This document shows, in pieces, positions 36,837 to 45,808 of a stretch of DNA of 64,000 nucleotides. The notes under the pieces are model-generated. The model searched no databases. It saw only the letters and a list, made by a program, of their open reading frames with translations, and was not told the DNA's origin. The position numbers and the translations under genes were made by a program. Location of the stretch: NCBI RefSeq assembly GCF_000633455.1, contig NZ_AYMG01000017.1, forward strand, positions 62,001-126,000, given 5' to 3'. Each line of letters opens with the position of its first letter. Positions within the stretch are counted from its first letter, which is position 1. The stretch comes from Pedobacter jeongneungensis. Lineage in GTDB: Bacteria > Bacteroidota > Bacteroidia > Sphingobacteriales > Sphingobacteriaceae.

Positions 36837-37232
36837 TTAAAACCTGATTTTGTCTCTATCACCATCATATGGGCCTTGTTTTATTTCGATGATTTCGCTG
36901 TCGTCGATCATTTCGAAGCCATGGCCTCCAGAAGCCAAGAGAATAACATCGCCAGTTTCAAGAAGGCTGCTTTCGACAAATACCTTTTGCTGATCATAAA
37001 AATCGACCCTTATTTTACCTGATTTGATATAAAGGACCTCTTGGGTTAGAGTAACCTTTCTTTCGTTGATGTTATGGATATGAGGCTCTATTAAATAACC
37101 TTTAGGCCGGTTCATATAGCCAAGTTGCTGAGAAAAATCATTTGGTGTAAAAAATGAAATGCCTTCTTTCTTATAATTGGCTCTTATGATTATTGCCAAT
37201 AGCAAATTTTGGCTCTCAATTTTTTCAATCAT
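36837..37232 (-). CDS. Cupin-fold protein
   Basis: This 131-residue single-domain cupin has the metal-type pattern PHIHNINERKVTLTQEVLYI and GDVILLASGGHGFEM. It resembles the WxcM/sugar-3,4-ketoisomerase class of small cupins only in general form, so a nucleotide-sugar isomerase or a sensor role is possible. It lies between the methyltransferase/aminotransferase pair and a GT4 gene, with 100-bp gaps on both sides. Confidence 0.7.
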   Translation of the reverse strand: MIEKIESQNLLLAIIIRANYKKEGISFFTPNDFSQQLGYMNRPKGYLIEPHIHNINERKVTLTQEVLYIKSGKIRVDFYDQQKVFVESSLLETGDVILLASGGHGFEMIDDSEIIEIKQGPYDGDRDKIRF

Positions 37233-37299
37233 TGATTAAAGTCTTTATGAAAAAATAAATCATTAACTTTTTAAATTGGTGATTATAAACTCTATTTAA

Positions 37300-38427
37300 T
37301 TAATCGTCAGTATTTACAATTATATTCTTGAATGATTGCAGATAACTGGCATATCCAAATGCTTCCATGCATTTTTCTTGAAGATTTTTTTTCTCGCTTT
37401 CTGTTTGATTATGCTTTAATAAATTGAAGATACTGGTTAGAATACCATCCTGATCATCAGGATCAACTAGAACACCCAGCGTTCCACCTTTAAGCGCATC
37501 TACACTGCCATCTTTATTGCCTGCAATAACCCTGAGGCCACTAGCCAGCGCTTCAATAAATACAATCCCGAAACCTTCTTTTTTACTTGGCAAGATAAAC
37601 ATGTCAGAGAGTAAAAAATGTTCGGTAACCTCTGTTTCATCAATAAAACCGACCATTCTGATATGATTCTGAAGGTTATTTTTTATGATCAATTCGTCCA
37701 GTCTTTTCTTCTCAATTGCATCCCATTTGCCGCCTAACAAATAAATTAGCGTTGGGTATTTCTCTAGTAGTTTTGGTAAAAGTTCAATCGTATGATCATA
37801 TCCTTTGTATTTTTCAGAAGAGGATAAGCGCGATAGTGAAAATAGGATTATATTCTCATCATTTAAACGGTACCTATTTAATAATTCCTTCGGTTTTTCA
37901 AACTGTGTAGAGAGGTGATAAAATGGGTCTAGACAATTGTTTAATATTTCAATTTTCTCAGCTGGAATATGGTGCATATCCATTATCTTTTGTGCAGTAA
38001 AATGGCTGACGCAAATAATTTTATCCAATTGGTTTAAAATCTTGAGCTTAGAATCTGATAATTTTTTCCATATCTCAATTCCATGTGCCAGCAGATATAT
38101 TTTTTTATTGGGATGTATTTTTTTTATGAAATAGACAATATTGATTAAATGGATATGGCTTAACAAAATAACGTCGGCTTTTAACCCACTTAAAAAGGAG
38201 TGAACCACAAACCGTTCTTTTTTTCCTTCAAAACCTTGAAATTGTTGTTTGCTCAGGTATCTCGAATCGCGGTCCGTATTTTTATCGTACATCGAATATA
38301 CGGTAGATTGAACAATTTCTTCTTCGCTCAGATCGTATAAAACTCGCGATAAACTTCGGCATACTTTTTCAATGCCGCCGGTTAAACTAAAAGTTTTAAG
38401 GGTTAAAAATAATACTTTAACTGGCAT
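37300..38427 (-). CDS. GT4 glycosyltransferase
   Basis: This GT-B enzyme of about 375 residues starts PVKVLFLTLKTFSLTGGIEKV after ATG 38427, which gives an 11-bp overlap with asnB; a longer frame to 38481 would overlap asnB by 65 bp. Donor site: FSLSRLSSSEKYKGYDHTI and KEGFGIVFIEALASGLRVI (E-x7-E). The acceptor sugar is unknown. Confidence 0.87.
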   Translation of the reverse strand: MPVKVLFLTLKTFSLTGGIEKVCRSLSRVLYDLSEEEIVQSTVYSMYDKNTDRDSRYLSKQQFQGFEGKKERFVVHSFLSGLKADVILLSHIHLINIVYFIKKIHPNKKIYLLAHGIEIWKKLSDSKLKILNQLDKIICVSHFTAQKIMDMHHIPAEKIEILNNCLDPFYHLSTQFEKPKELLNRYRLNDENIILFSLSRLSSSEKYKGYDHTIELLPKLLEKYPTLIYLLGGKWDAIEKKRLDELIIKNNLQNHIRMVGFIDETEVTEHFLLSDMFILPSKKEGFGIVFIEALASGLRVIAGNKDGSVDALKGGTLGVLVDPDDQDGILTSIFNLLKHNQTESEKKNLQEKCMEAFGYASYLQSFKNIIVNTDD

Positions 38428-40204
38428 GGTAAGTTCTGTATAACGCCAGGGCTGAGCTCCAGTGCAGTTTGTTTTCTCCAAAGCTTTTTATGAGCGATTT
38501 TGCCCGTTTATTATGATAGCGTGATGGATCTGCAATATCATTGTTTTTTCTCATCCACTCCTGAAAAGGGAAAGTGAAACCCATCTTAGATCTTTTCCAC
38601 GTTTCAACCGGCAAATCTTCCTTATATGCTTCTACCAAAAGTTTCTTTTTTTGTTCATAGCTGAATTTAATCTCTGTTGAGATAGAAAGTACGAGGTCAA
38701 CAAAGTTGCGGTCGAGAAAGGGCACCCTCACCTCAACGCCATGGCTCATACTCATAAAATCAGTATCTTTTAATAGCTGGTTCTGCATATACATGTTAAA
38801 CTCGAACCAGCTTGCCCGGGTTTCGTTACTGGTTTTTTTGATGCCGGGCTGCAATGGAATTTCTTCCAGGCAATCGATAACGGTTCTCATATCGATATCC
38901 AGTAACTCCGCTATTACATCGGGAGAATAAACGCCCCTCAAACATAAATACTCTCCAATAGGAGAATTTAGGCTGAGGTAATATAATCTTTTAAACTTGG
39001 TGTTGTTGGAGAAACGCATGCTCCTTAATACACTTTTACTTAACCAGTTTAAATTCTGTATTTTATGGATCCGGTCAAATGAAGGATAACCGCCAAAAAG
39101 TTCATCTGCACCTAAGCCAGATAGTACTACTTTAATTCCTTGTTCCTTTGCTGTTTTACATACAAACCAGGTATTAATCCCATCATTAGTGGGCTGATCC
39201 ATATTGCCTAAAACGGTTTCAAAATTCTGCACAAAATCGCGGTAGGTAATAAGTTTTTCTATCTTTTGTACCTCAATTTTTTGAAGCAGGCTATTGCGCT
39301 GTTTTTTTTCTGAAAAATCTATTTCATTAAAATTGGCCGAAATGCACGAAAGTCTACTGCCATTGTGTTGATTTGCCAAAATGGTAATAATGCTCGAATC
39401 AAGACCTCCGCTAAACAGTACACCAACATCAACATCGGAAATCATCTGCTGTTTGATGGAGTTACCCAATTGCTCGCGGATGAGCTCGATAGCATAACTC
39501 TCGTTTCTAATGTAAGAAGTGCTTTCAAATTCATGATAGGATTGAATAGAGTGCCCGGCACTTCTAACATGATATTTTAAAAAGCAGCCTTTGCCTAAGC
39601 TGCAAACATTTTTTAGTGTGGTGTAAGGCTCTGGTATATGACCAAACGCAAGGTAGTAAATTCGCCAATTTTCGTTTTCTTGTGAGATTTCGGCATATTT
39701 GAATGCTTTCACTTCAGAAGCAAAGGTTAAGGTTTCATTATCAAAATGATAATACAATGGCTTTATCCCATTCTGATCACGGACCAGGTACACACATTGT
39801 TTTCGCCTATCGTAAATACAAAAGGCAAAAATCCCATCCAATTTTTCAAAAGCGTCTTCACCCCAATGTTGATAAGCATAAAGTATTACTTCTGTATCTG
39901 TTTGTGTTTTAAAGATATAACCTAAATTGATTAATGCGATTCTTATTTTTTGATAATTATAAATTTCGCCATTGTAGGTAATCACAATGTCTTCTTTATG
40001 GCTCAACATAGGTTGGTGACCATTACTGCTGAGGTCTAAAATAGCTAATCTCCGATTGCCTAAACAAACAGATTCGTTTTCGGCCATATAAATACCATGG
40101 TCGTCTGGTCCACCGTGTTGCATACTATCGCACATGGCTTTTACCTGTTGGTTAACTTTTTCTAGTGAATTTTTGCTATTTATAATACCCGCTATACGGC
40201 ACAT
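38417..40204 (-). CDS. asnB: Glutamine-hydrolysing asparagine synthase-like protein
   Basis: This 595-residue protein has an N-terminal glutamine amidotransferase domain with Cys2 as nucleophile (MCRIAGIINS) and a synthetase domain with the PP-loop VLFSGGLDSS. It converts aspartate to asparagine, or amidates a carboxyl group on a related substrate. Placement inside a polysaccharide operon suggests amidation of a uronic-acid sugar, as seen for AsnB-like proteins in O-antigen loci. Its gene overlaps the next by 11 bp and is preceded by a 191-bp gap. Confidence 0.9.
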   Translation of the reverse strand: MCRIAGIINSKNSLEKVNQQVKAMCDSMQHGGPDDHGIYMAENESVCLGNRRLAILDLSSNGHQPMLSHKEDIVITYNGEIYNYQKIRIALINLGYIFKTQTDTEVILYAYQHWGEDAFEKLDGIFAFCIYDRRKQCVYLVRDQNGIKPLYYHFDNETLTFASEVKAFKYAEISQENENWRIYYLAFGHIPEPYTTLKNVCSLGKGCFLKYHVRSAGHSIQSYHEFESTSYIRNESYAIELIREQLGNSIKQQMISDVDVGVLFSGGLDSSIITILANQHNGSRLSCISANFNEIDFSEKKQRNSLLQKIEVQKIEKLITYRDFVQNFETVLGNMDQPTNDGINTWFVCKTAKEQGIKVVLSGLGADELFGGYPSFDRIHKIQNLNWLSKSVLRSMRFSNNTKFKRLYYLSLNSPIGEYLCLRGVYSPDVIAELLDIDMRTVIDCLEEIPLQPGIKKTSNETRASWFEFNMYMQNQLLKDTDFMSMSHGVEVRVPFLDRNFVDLVLSISTEIKFSYEQKKKLLVEAYKEDLPVETWKRSKMGFTFPFQEWMRKNNDIADPSRYHNKRAKSLIKSFGENKLHWSSALALYRTYHAS

Positions 40205-40309
40205 TGGTATTTTGATTTCGACGAATTTTCAACCCTATAAAGTGCGTTGGATACAGCTTCGCCCTTTCAGTCACATTTTATGTTTCAAAATGAACCGATT
40301 ATTTTTATG

Positions 40310-40340
40310 AATAAAACCGGTGCCTAAACATCGGTATTTA
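40310..40340 (-). promoter_or_regulatory. Hairpin in the gap after the antiterminator gene
   Basis: On the minus strand AATACCG and CGGTTTT can pair (one mismatch) around an 11-base loop, followed by TATTCATA. The 191-bp gap between the antiterminator and asnB is one of the largest in the operon, so this may be a terminator acted on by the antiterminator. The stem is weak and this is inference. Confidence 0.3.
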
Positions 40341-40395
40341 TTAATTTAACTTTTATTCACCCATCTCCACATCAAGCATCCAATCTTTTACATTT

Positions 40396-40899
40396 CTATA
40401 GCGGTTCTACAAAAGCTATAGATGTATTGATATTAATTGAGTAGCCCATATTTTGTAAACGTAAAATAATACGCTGTTTGTTTTGTATAGACACCAGTTC
40501 GGCAATTATCCCCTTAAATGGCCCGGCCTTAATCAATACCCTTTCTCCTGGTTTAATGTCATAATCAATAAGCTCAAGATCTGCATCTGTAGCGAGTAAG
40601 AGTTTAAGATCATTGATTTGTTGGTCAGGGATAGAGGCGATTTGGCTGGAGAAATAAATAAACCTGGCTACACCATTGGTCATTAAAACTTCTGCATATT
40701 CTTTAGCCGAAATATACGCAAACAGATACGATTTAATCAAGGGCTCTTCTACGATTTTTTTACGATCGCTCCATTGTTTAACTGTCTTTTTTAGAGGTAA
40801 ATAACTTAAAATTCCTTTTCTGTTTAATTCTTCATGAGCTTTTTTTTCTGCCCTCGAACGCGTATAAACCGGGTACCACCTGTAATTTTGATCAATCAT
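40396..40899 (-). CDS. UpxY/NusG-like transcription antiterminator
   Basis: This 167-residue protein has an N-terminal NGN domain (RWYPVYTRSRAEKKAHEEL) and a KOW domain (KPGERVLIKAGPFKGIIAEL). This is the RfaH/UpxY group of NusG paralogues that bind paused RNA polymerase and allow it through long surface-polysaccharide operons. It is the third gene of the operon, not the first as in most Upx loci. It should promote reading into the 35-kb cluster. Confidence 0.9.
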   Translation of the reverse strand: MIDQNYRWYPVYTRSRAEKKAHEELNRKGILSYLPLKKTVKQWSDRKKIVEEPLIKSYLFAYISAKEYAEVLMTNGVARFIYFSSQIASIPDQQINDLKLLLATDADLELIDYDIKPGERVLIKAGPFKGIIAELVSIQNKQRIILRLQNMGYSININTSIAFVEPL

Positions 40900-40911
40900 T
40901 AAGCTTAAGTT

Positions 40912-43326
40912 TTACCCTCTTTTCTTCCAAAACTCCCACCAGCTTTTCTCATCATCGTAATAGCCACTTTTTCCATAACCGGTATAATTCGAATAGTAAT
41001 AAGTTCCGGTATTGCTATGTGCATAGTTGGTGGTGTAAATATTGGCATGTAGTTTTTCATCACCAAATGAATTTAGGATGATTGCAATATTGTTAAGCCC
41101 GTATTCTTTTGATAAACGATCGGGGATGGTTGCGGCCCTGAATTTCGAAACACCCGAACGGATAATAAAAAGATTAACATCCGCTTTTCTGATCAAAGGT
41201 ATCGAGTCTGACACCAGTCCAACAGGGGCAGTATCGATAATGATATACTCGTAAGTTTCCCTCAGTTTTTCGAGTAACGTTTCCATTGCTTTGTGGTGCA
41301 AAAGTTCTGAAGGATTTGGAGGTACAGGCCCCGAGGTAATGTAGTCAATGTTGTGCCGTTCATCCGTAAAGATGATATCAGATAAGCCAGCCTGTTTAGA
41401 TAAGTAACTGCTCAGACCGATGCGGTTGTCAGAACCAAATGCATGATGGAGCTTAGATTTACGTAAATCGGCAGCTATAATGATTACTTTTTTCTCAATA
41501 ATAGAAAGTGTTCCGGCAAGATTTAAACTTACGAATGATTTACCTTCACCTGAAACTTCAGAAGTAATAGCGATTACCTTAGTATCTTTATCGCTTGCCA
41601 TAAAGCTTAAGTTGGTTCTCACAGACCTAACCGATTCAGCAAATATTGACTTTGGCCGTTCTATTGACAAAACACTTTCTCCCGGCTGAACTTTTTTGGG
41701 ATATTTTAAAATTACCCCGATAATCGGTGTTGTAGTTAAGCCTTCAATGGTTTCTATGTCGTAGAGGTAAGGATTTAAAATCCTGACCAGTAAAATTAAG
41801 CCAAGGCCCGAAAATAAACCCATAAAGAGGTAAGAAGAATAGATTTTTTTAGGGACTGGAGAAATAGGATAAAAAGAAGGCTGTGCCACGCTGATAATGG
41901 TTGCGCCGGATATTACTGCCGCAGAGCTGATCTGTGCTGAAAGTTTTCTTTCAAACAACATGGAGAACATCCTCTGATTGATATCAAAGTTGCTCTGTAA
42001 CTTGGCGAAATCATTTTGTTTGGCTGGTATGTTGCTAAGTGCCTGATTGGCTTGGCCAATCTGTCCGTTAATATAACTGATGGTTTTTTGGTTGCGCTCA
42101 TGCAACAACCGGATATTGGTTACAATGGCCTGCTTTACTTCATTAATCTGCCTGTTAATATCTTGTATGGGCTGAGCATCGGCATTAAAGTTTTGTAACT
42201 TGTTTTCCCGGTTTATAATAAGCCCGTTAAGTTGGGTTATCAGGCCTGTTAACAGCGTGCTATTGGTGCCTTCTAAATTAAGGTTGAGTTGAATCCGATC
42301 TTTATTATTTTTTACCTGAGTTTCTAGTTGTTGGATGCCAAGTTCCTGCAGCTGTAGCTCAGCAATCTGGTTTTGTAAATTACCAAGTTTAGAACTCCCA
42401 ATTTGCCTGTCGCTATTTGGATCTATGAGTTTGTTATTGCTTTGAAAGCTAGAAAGTTTATTCCCCGATTTATTTACTTGTGCATCTAAAAAGGCAATCT
42501 GGCTATCAAGATAATCAATGGTTTGTTTGGCCGACCTTTTCTTAAGTGTTGCATCATTTTTTACATATTGTTTTATAATTTCATTGAGTACATTCGCAGA
42601 GAAAACCGGGTTACTATCTGTGTGGGTAACGCCCATAATATTGGTATTTTTCTCCTGTTCAAATACGTTTAATCCTCCTGCAGCTCTGCCATACAAATCT
42701 CTAAGTCCGTTGAATTTGAAGCTATAATTCCCGGCAGATGGAATTTCGCTTTTAACAGTAAACACCATGTTGCCAACATTAATTGCCTGGCCGTAACTAT
42801 ATTTTTTCGAACTTTTGTTATTATCGTCGCTACTTGATAGCTCGAAGGATTTGTTATCAATGGGTTTAACCGAATAGGTAGCCCTACTGAAATTAACAGA
42901 ATCCTGGGTTAAAATATCAACCTGAAAAGGTTGTTTTGGATAAAGTTCGGTTACGCGTACCCTTCCTTCCAGATAATAACTGATTTTATAATCAAGGTTT
43001 TTTAAGGCATTTAAAATTACATCTTCTGAGCGCATAATGATCCCTTCAGTCTGTATCTGATTTTGATTAAAAGGACGATAGTTTACCGGTGAACCTGGAA
43101 GTGAAGCCATTTGTTGCTGCTGATCGCCATCTAACTTTAGTGAAGCAGAAGTGATATAAATAGGGGTTATGCTGCGTACATACAGCCAGGCCAGGATAAA
43201 ACTGATCAGTACCGTTCCGGCAACCCAGTACCATCTACTTAGGAAAATTAAAGCAATTTTCCAGTAATTGATGGTTTGGCTGGCTAACTTCTTGTTCTCT
43301 GTCGTTATCGTTGTTGTGTTATCCAT
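40912..43326 (-). CDS. Wzc-like tyrosine autokinase / chain-length regulator
   Basis: This 804-residue inner-membrane protein has a Wzz domain with helices near residues 30-50 and 505-525 and a long periplasmic coiled coil. The cytosolic BY-kinase domain has Walker A SEVSGEGKSF, Walker A' IIIAADLR and Walker B YIIIDTAPVG. The C-terminal tail carries a Tyr cluster (GTYYYSNYTGYGKSGYYDD) as autophosphorylation sites. It controls chain length and export together with the Wza-like protein, whose gene overlaps it by one base (TAATG). Confidence 0.94.
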   Translation of the reverse strand: MDNTTTITTENKKLASQTINYWKIALIFLSRWYWVAGTVLISFILAWLYVRSITPIYITSASLKLDGDQQQQMASLPGSPVNYRPFNQNQIQTEGIIMRSEDVILNALKNLDYKISYYLEGRVRVTELYPKQPFQVDILTQDSVNFSRATYSVKPIDNKSFELSSSDDNNKSSKKYSYGQAINVGNMVFTVKSEIPSAGNYSFKFNGLRDLYGRAAGGLNVFEQEKNTNIMGVTHTDSNPVFSANVLNEIIKQYVKNDATLKKRSAKQTIDYLDSQIAFLDAQVNKSGNKLSSFQSNNKLIDPNSDRQIGSSKLGNLQNQIAELQLQELGIQQLETQVKNNKDRIQLNLNLEGTNSTLLTGLITQLNGLIINRENKLQNFNADAQPIQDINRQINEVKQAIVTNIRLLHERNQKTISYINGQIGQANQALSNIPAKQNDFAKLQSNFDINQRMFSMLFERKLSAQISSAAVISGATIISVAQPSFYPISPVPKKIYSSYLFMGLFSGLGLILLVRILNPYLYDIETIEGLTTTPIIGVILKYPKKVQPGESVLSIERPKSIFAESVRSVRTNLSFMASDKDTKVIAITSEVSGEGKSFVSLNLAGTLSIIEKKVIIIAADLRKSKLHHAFGSDNRIGLSSYLSKQAGLSDIIFTDERHNIDYITSGPVPPNPSELLHHKAMETLLEKLRETYEYIIIDTAPVGLVSDSIPLIRKADVNLFIIRSGVSKFRAATIPDRLSKEYGLNNIAIILNSFGDEKLHANIYTTNYAHSNTGTYYYSNYTGYGKSGYYDDEKSWWEFWKKRG

Positions 43327-44141
43327 TAGCGGGTGAGGGTAAAGATTAATACAGCCAAATTGACTACAACCAGAAAAGGTTGTACAATATTGTTCACGCT
43401 TGTTAACTTCTCGCTAAGCGCAGCACTTTTAGTTTGCTGAAGTACAATGATGTCGTTATTTTGAAGCACCAGTTTTTTACTCGCCAAACTATTGATATCA
43501 TTTAGATTAACATAGATAATTTCCGGATGGCTTCTATCGCCACGAATAATTTTGAGTGTTTTAGGATCGGCTGTTTTATTTATGCCGCCTGCTTCACCAA
43601 TTATGTCAATTAGGGTGGTGTTTTCCCTTTCTAGTAAAAAATTCCCCTGCTTGCTAAATTCACCTAATAAAGTAACCTTTAAATTGACCACACTGAGTTC
43701 TATAATTGGATCGCGTAGTAATTGTTTCGCATATAAATCTTGTATTTTTATTGCTGCATCTCTTCTGCTCAGGCCTAATACCTCAACTTTTCCAATAGCA
43801 GGAAGGTTTACTTTTCCATCAATATCTACTAAATAAGAAAGTGTATTATTGATGGTTCCACCGGCTGTTTGATTACCGCTTGTACCACTGTTGGTAGAAG
43901 CGGTGGCACCAAATTCTTTATTTTGTAAATTTCGGATGGCCAACTGATCATTCACCTTTATTTTATAATAAGCATCACTAATACCCTGATCATTTACTAC
44001 ATATACCTGTTTGATAGTGTCAGTTACAATATCACTTGGGGCATTAAACAGGCTGTGTTCTTTACGCGAGGCACAGCTTGCAAGCATTGCGCAAACAGAA
44101 AAGATACAAAGAAATTTAATAATTGCTTTTGTTGGGATCAT
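43326..44141 (-). CDS. Wza-like polysaccharide export lipoprotein
   Basis: This protein of about 271 residues has a lipobox (CAMLASC) after ATG 44141; a TTG two codons upstream is the alternative. The periplasmic part has a poly-export domain (QLAIRNLQNKEFG to VNLPAIGKVEVLG) and an SLBB domain (LLGEFSKQGNFLLERENTT), then a C-terminal membrane helix (FLVVVNLAVLIFTLTR). It is the first gene of the operon and forms the outer-membrane exit for the polymer. Confidence 0.92.
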   Translation of the reverse strand: MIPTKAIIKFLCIFSVCAMLASCASRKEHSLFNAPSDIVTDTIKQVYVVNDQGISDAYYKIKVNDQLAIRNLQNKEFGATASTNSGTSGNQTAGGTINNTLSYLVDIDGKVNLPAIGKVEVLGLSRRDAAIKIQDLYAKQLLRDPIIELSVVNLKVTLLGEFSKQGNFLLERENTTLIDIIGEAGGINKTADPKTLKIIRGDRSHPEIIYVNLNDINSLASKKLVLQNNDIIVLQQTKSAALSEKLTSVNNIVQPFLVVVNLAVLIFTLTR

Positions 44142-44167
44142 ATTCAAGAATCGGGATGTTGTACAGT

Positions 44168-44184
44168 TACTGTCACTGACAGTA
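44168..44184. promoter_or_regulatory. 17-bp palindrome upstream of the exopolysaccharide operon
   Basis: TACTGTCACTGACAGTA is a perfect inverted repeat centred on 44176, 26 bases before the ATG of the Wza-like gene. It lies between that start and an AT-rich promoter-like stretch, so it may be an operator or form a 5'-UTR hairpin of the operon. Confidence 0.5.
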
Positions 44185-44422
44185 CACGTAAAATATGGGT
44201 TAAAGATGCTTAAAAAAAAATTAATGGAAAAATGATTTTAGGCTTGATCAGGTATTGGGTATTTTCTTGAGGCTATTAAATTAATATTTAATGCTTATAT
44301 TGATGTACTATCCCGCTTATAATGTAGGAATACATGTCTGCAAAAGATTTTTTGATTCTATCAAAATTTGGAAGCAGTATGTTTACAACTAATGGTTGTA
44401 TGTAATTAAAACATTATATCTT

Positions 44423-44757
44423 ATGCGGGCTTTTAAATTATTCACTTCGTTCTTTTTGTGGTTTCTAAAGCCTGCTTTTGGACAGACTTATCAATATCCT
44501 GTCAATAATGTTCTCGGAGTTTCGCCATGCTACATTAGCAAAGGTTGTATTATAAAGATTTAAGCTTGAAATTGCTGGTATGCGGGGATAACTCCGATTA
44601 TTACGTTGATAATGGTGATGGTGGAACTATTGGGGAAAGAACATTTAGTTATTTAACATTACCACTTGATGATTACATTTTTTTATGTGGACTATTTCCG
44701 GTTATCTGCTCGTTTTATTATCTGAGGCGCCAAGTAATGAAAAATCGGCAAACTTGA
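44423..44757 (+). pseudogene. Frameshifted member of the small sorted-protein family
   Basis: An ATG at 44423 opens a frame with a good signal peptide (MRAFKLFTSFFLWFLKPAFGQ) that stops at 44563. A second frame, open from 44539 and continuing to 44757, carries the family's C-terminal tail: LPLDD, a hydrophobic stretch, then LRRQ. The two halves together equal one family member of about 110 residues. A single frameshift between 44539 and 44560 would join them. This is either a pseudogene, a programmed shift or a sequencing error. Confidence 0.72.
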
Positions 44758-44763
44758 TTTAGA

Positions 44764-45317
44764 CATGACCTTACCAAGACACAAAAATATAACAAAACTC
44801 CTGCGATAAAAGAACGTTTGTTTGAGTAATATACTACTATTTTGTTTGGTATATTAGGTAGTCTCATCATAAACTACTTAGTATGGAGTTCACGACAATA
44901 ATTTCGACGTTGATAAAGATCAACATAATTATGATCATAATGATATGTCCCTTTAAGGCTAATAATGTATTTACTATTAACTGTATAGATTGTGTAAACC
45001 ATTTAACTGTTTTATTATTTGCAGTTAGAACTGTAGCTTATTAGAAATTGTAAATGTTAACAATATTTTGCTGATCATACGCTTGAATATTCAATAAAAA
45101 CACTAAAATTTCTATACCTAAATAATCCTTCTTAAAAAAAACTATTAAGTTTTTTTTCTTATTTCTATTCAGGGTGTTGAAACTATGTAAATGATTGATG
45201 ACCGCAAAATGAATACAAATGGAATGTGTATGATATATTTGAATGCATTTTTTTTAATGCTAATCGGCTAAGGTAAATCTTAAGCTCAAAATTTGCTGCA
45301 TTAAAGTTCTGATATTA
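44764..45317. other. AT-rich non-coding gap
   Basis: About 550 bases hold no credible gene. There is a perfect 14-bp palindrome ATTATGATCATAAT at 44928-44941. The right end leads into the promoter of the next small protein. Confidence 0.5.
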
Positions 45318-45325
45318 TATCTTTG
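45318..45325 (+). promoter_or_regulatory. Bacteroidota -7 box TATCTTTG
   Basis: This is an exact TAnnTTTG match, 31 bases before ATG 45356. A TTTG at 45292-45295 gives a -33 element with 22-base spacing. It should drive the small sorted protein that follows. Confidence 0.7.
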
Positions 45326-45355
45326 CAATACATAGTTGTCCTTTCTGATCCCTGT

Positions 45356-45808
45356 ATGAAAAAAATAGTAATATTATTTGTTTTTTGCCTATTCTTTGAA
45401 AATTTGTTAGCACAGCCAGAAGTGGGCAATGGGTGCAAAATAGGTACCCGTAGGTATCAACAGCCTGTTGCAGGAGAAAGTCAGTATAGTGGCTTGCCCT
45501 TATATTTAGGTTATGGAGGGGTTAAGTACTCTGAATGGGACGGTGTTGATAATGTAGATCCTCAATATAGTTGCTACAAGTGGATACCCGGTGCCGCAAA
45601 TGGTTGCTATATTAAAAACTCAAATTGTACAACTCCTTCTTGTTATACGATAGGGGATGCAGGGTATTTTACAGGTGCATCAGTAAATTGTCCTCTTGAT
45701 GATGATGCCTGGTTTTGTTTTTTTATAATAGGGAGTATTGGTTACTTCTTTTTAAGGAAGACCTATTTTGTTGAGAATTGTAAAAATATTTTTGGATCAT
45801 CTTGTTAA
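45356..45808 (+). CDS. Cys-rich secreted protein with LD-type C-terminal sorting tail
   Basis: This 150-residue protein has a signal peptide (MKKIVILFVFCLFFENLLAQ) and a mature part with about eight Cys, starting with a GCKIGTRRY block shared by its two intact paralogues. The C-terminal tail is NCPLDDDAW, a hydrophobic helix of about 16 residues, then LRKT and a short basic, Cys-containing extension. This tripartite design (motif, helix, basic residues) is that of exosortase or sortase substrates. ATG 45356 is chosen over a start 33 bases upstream because it begins the signal peptide and follows the promoter box. Confidence 0.8.
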   Translation: MKKIVILFVFCLFFENLLAQPEVGNGCKIGTRRYQQPVAGESQYSGLPLYLGYGGVKYSEWDGVDNVDPQYSCYKWIPGAANGCYIKNSNCTTPSCYTIGDAGYFTGASVNCPLDDDAWFCFFIIGSIGYFFLRKTYFVENCKNIFGSSC

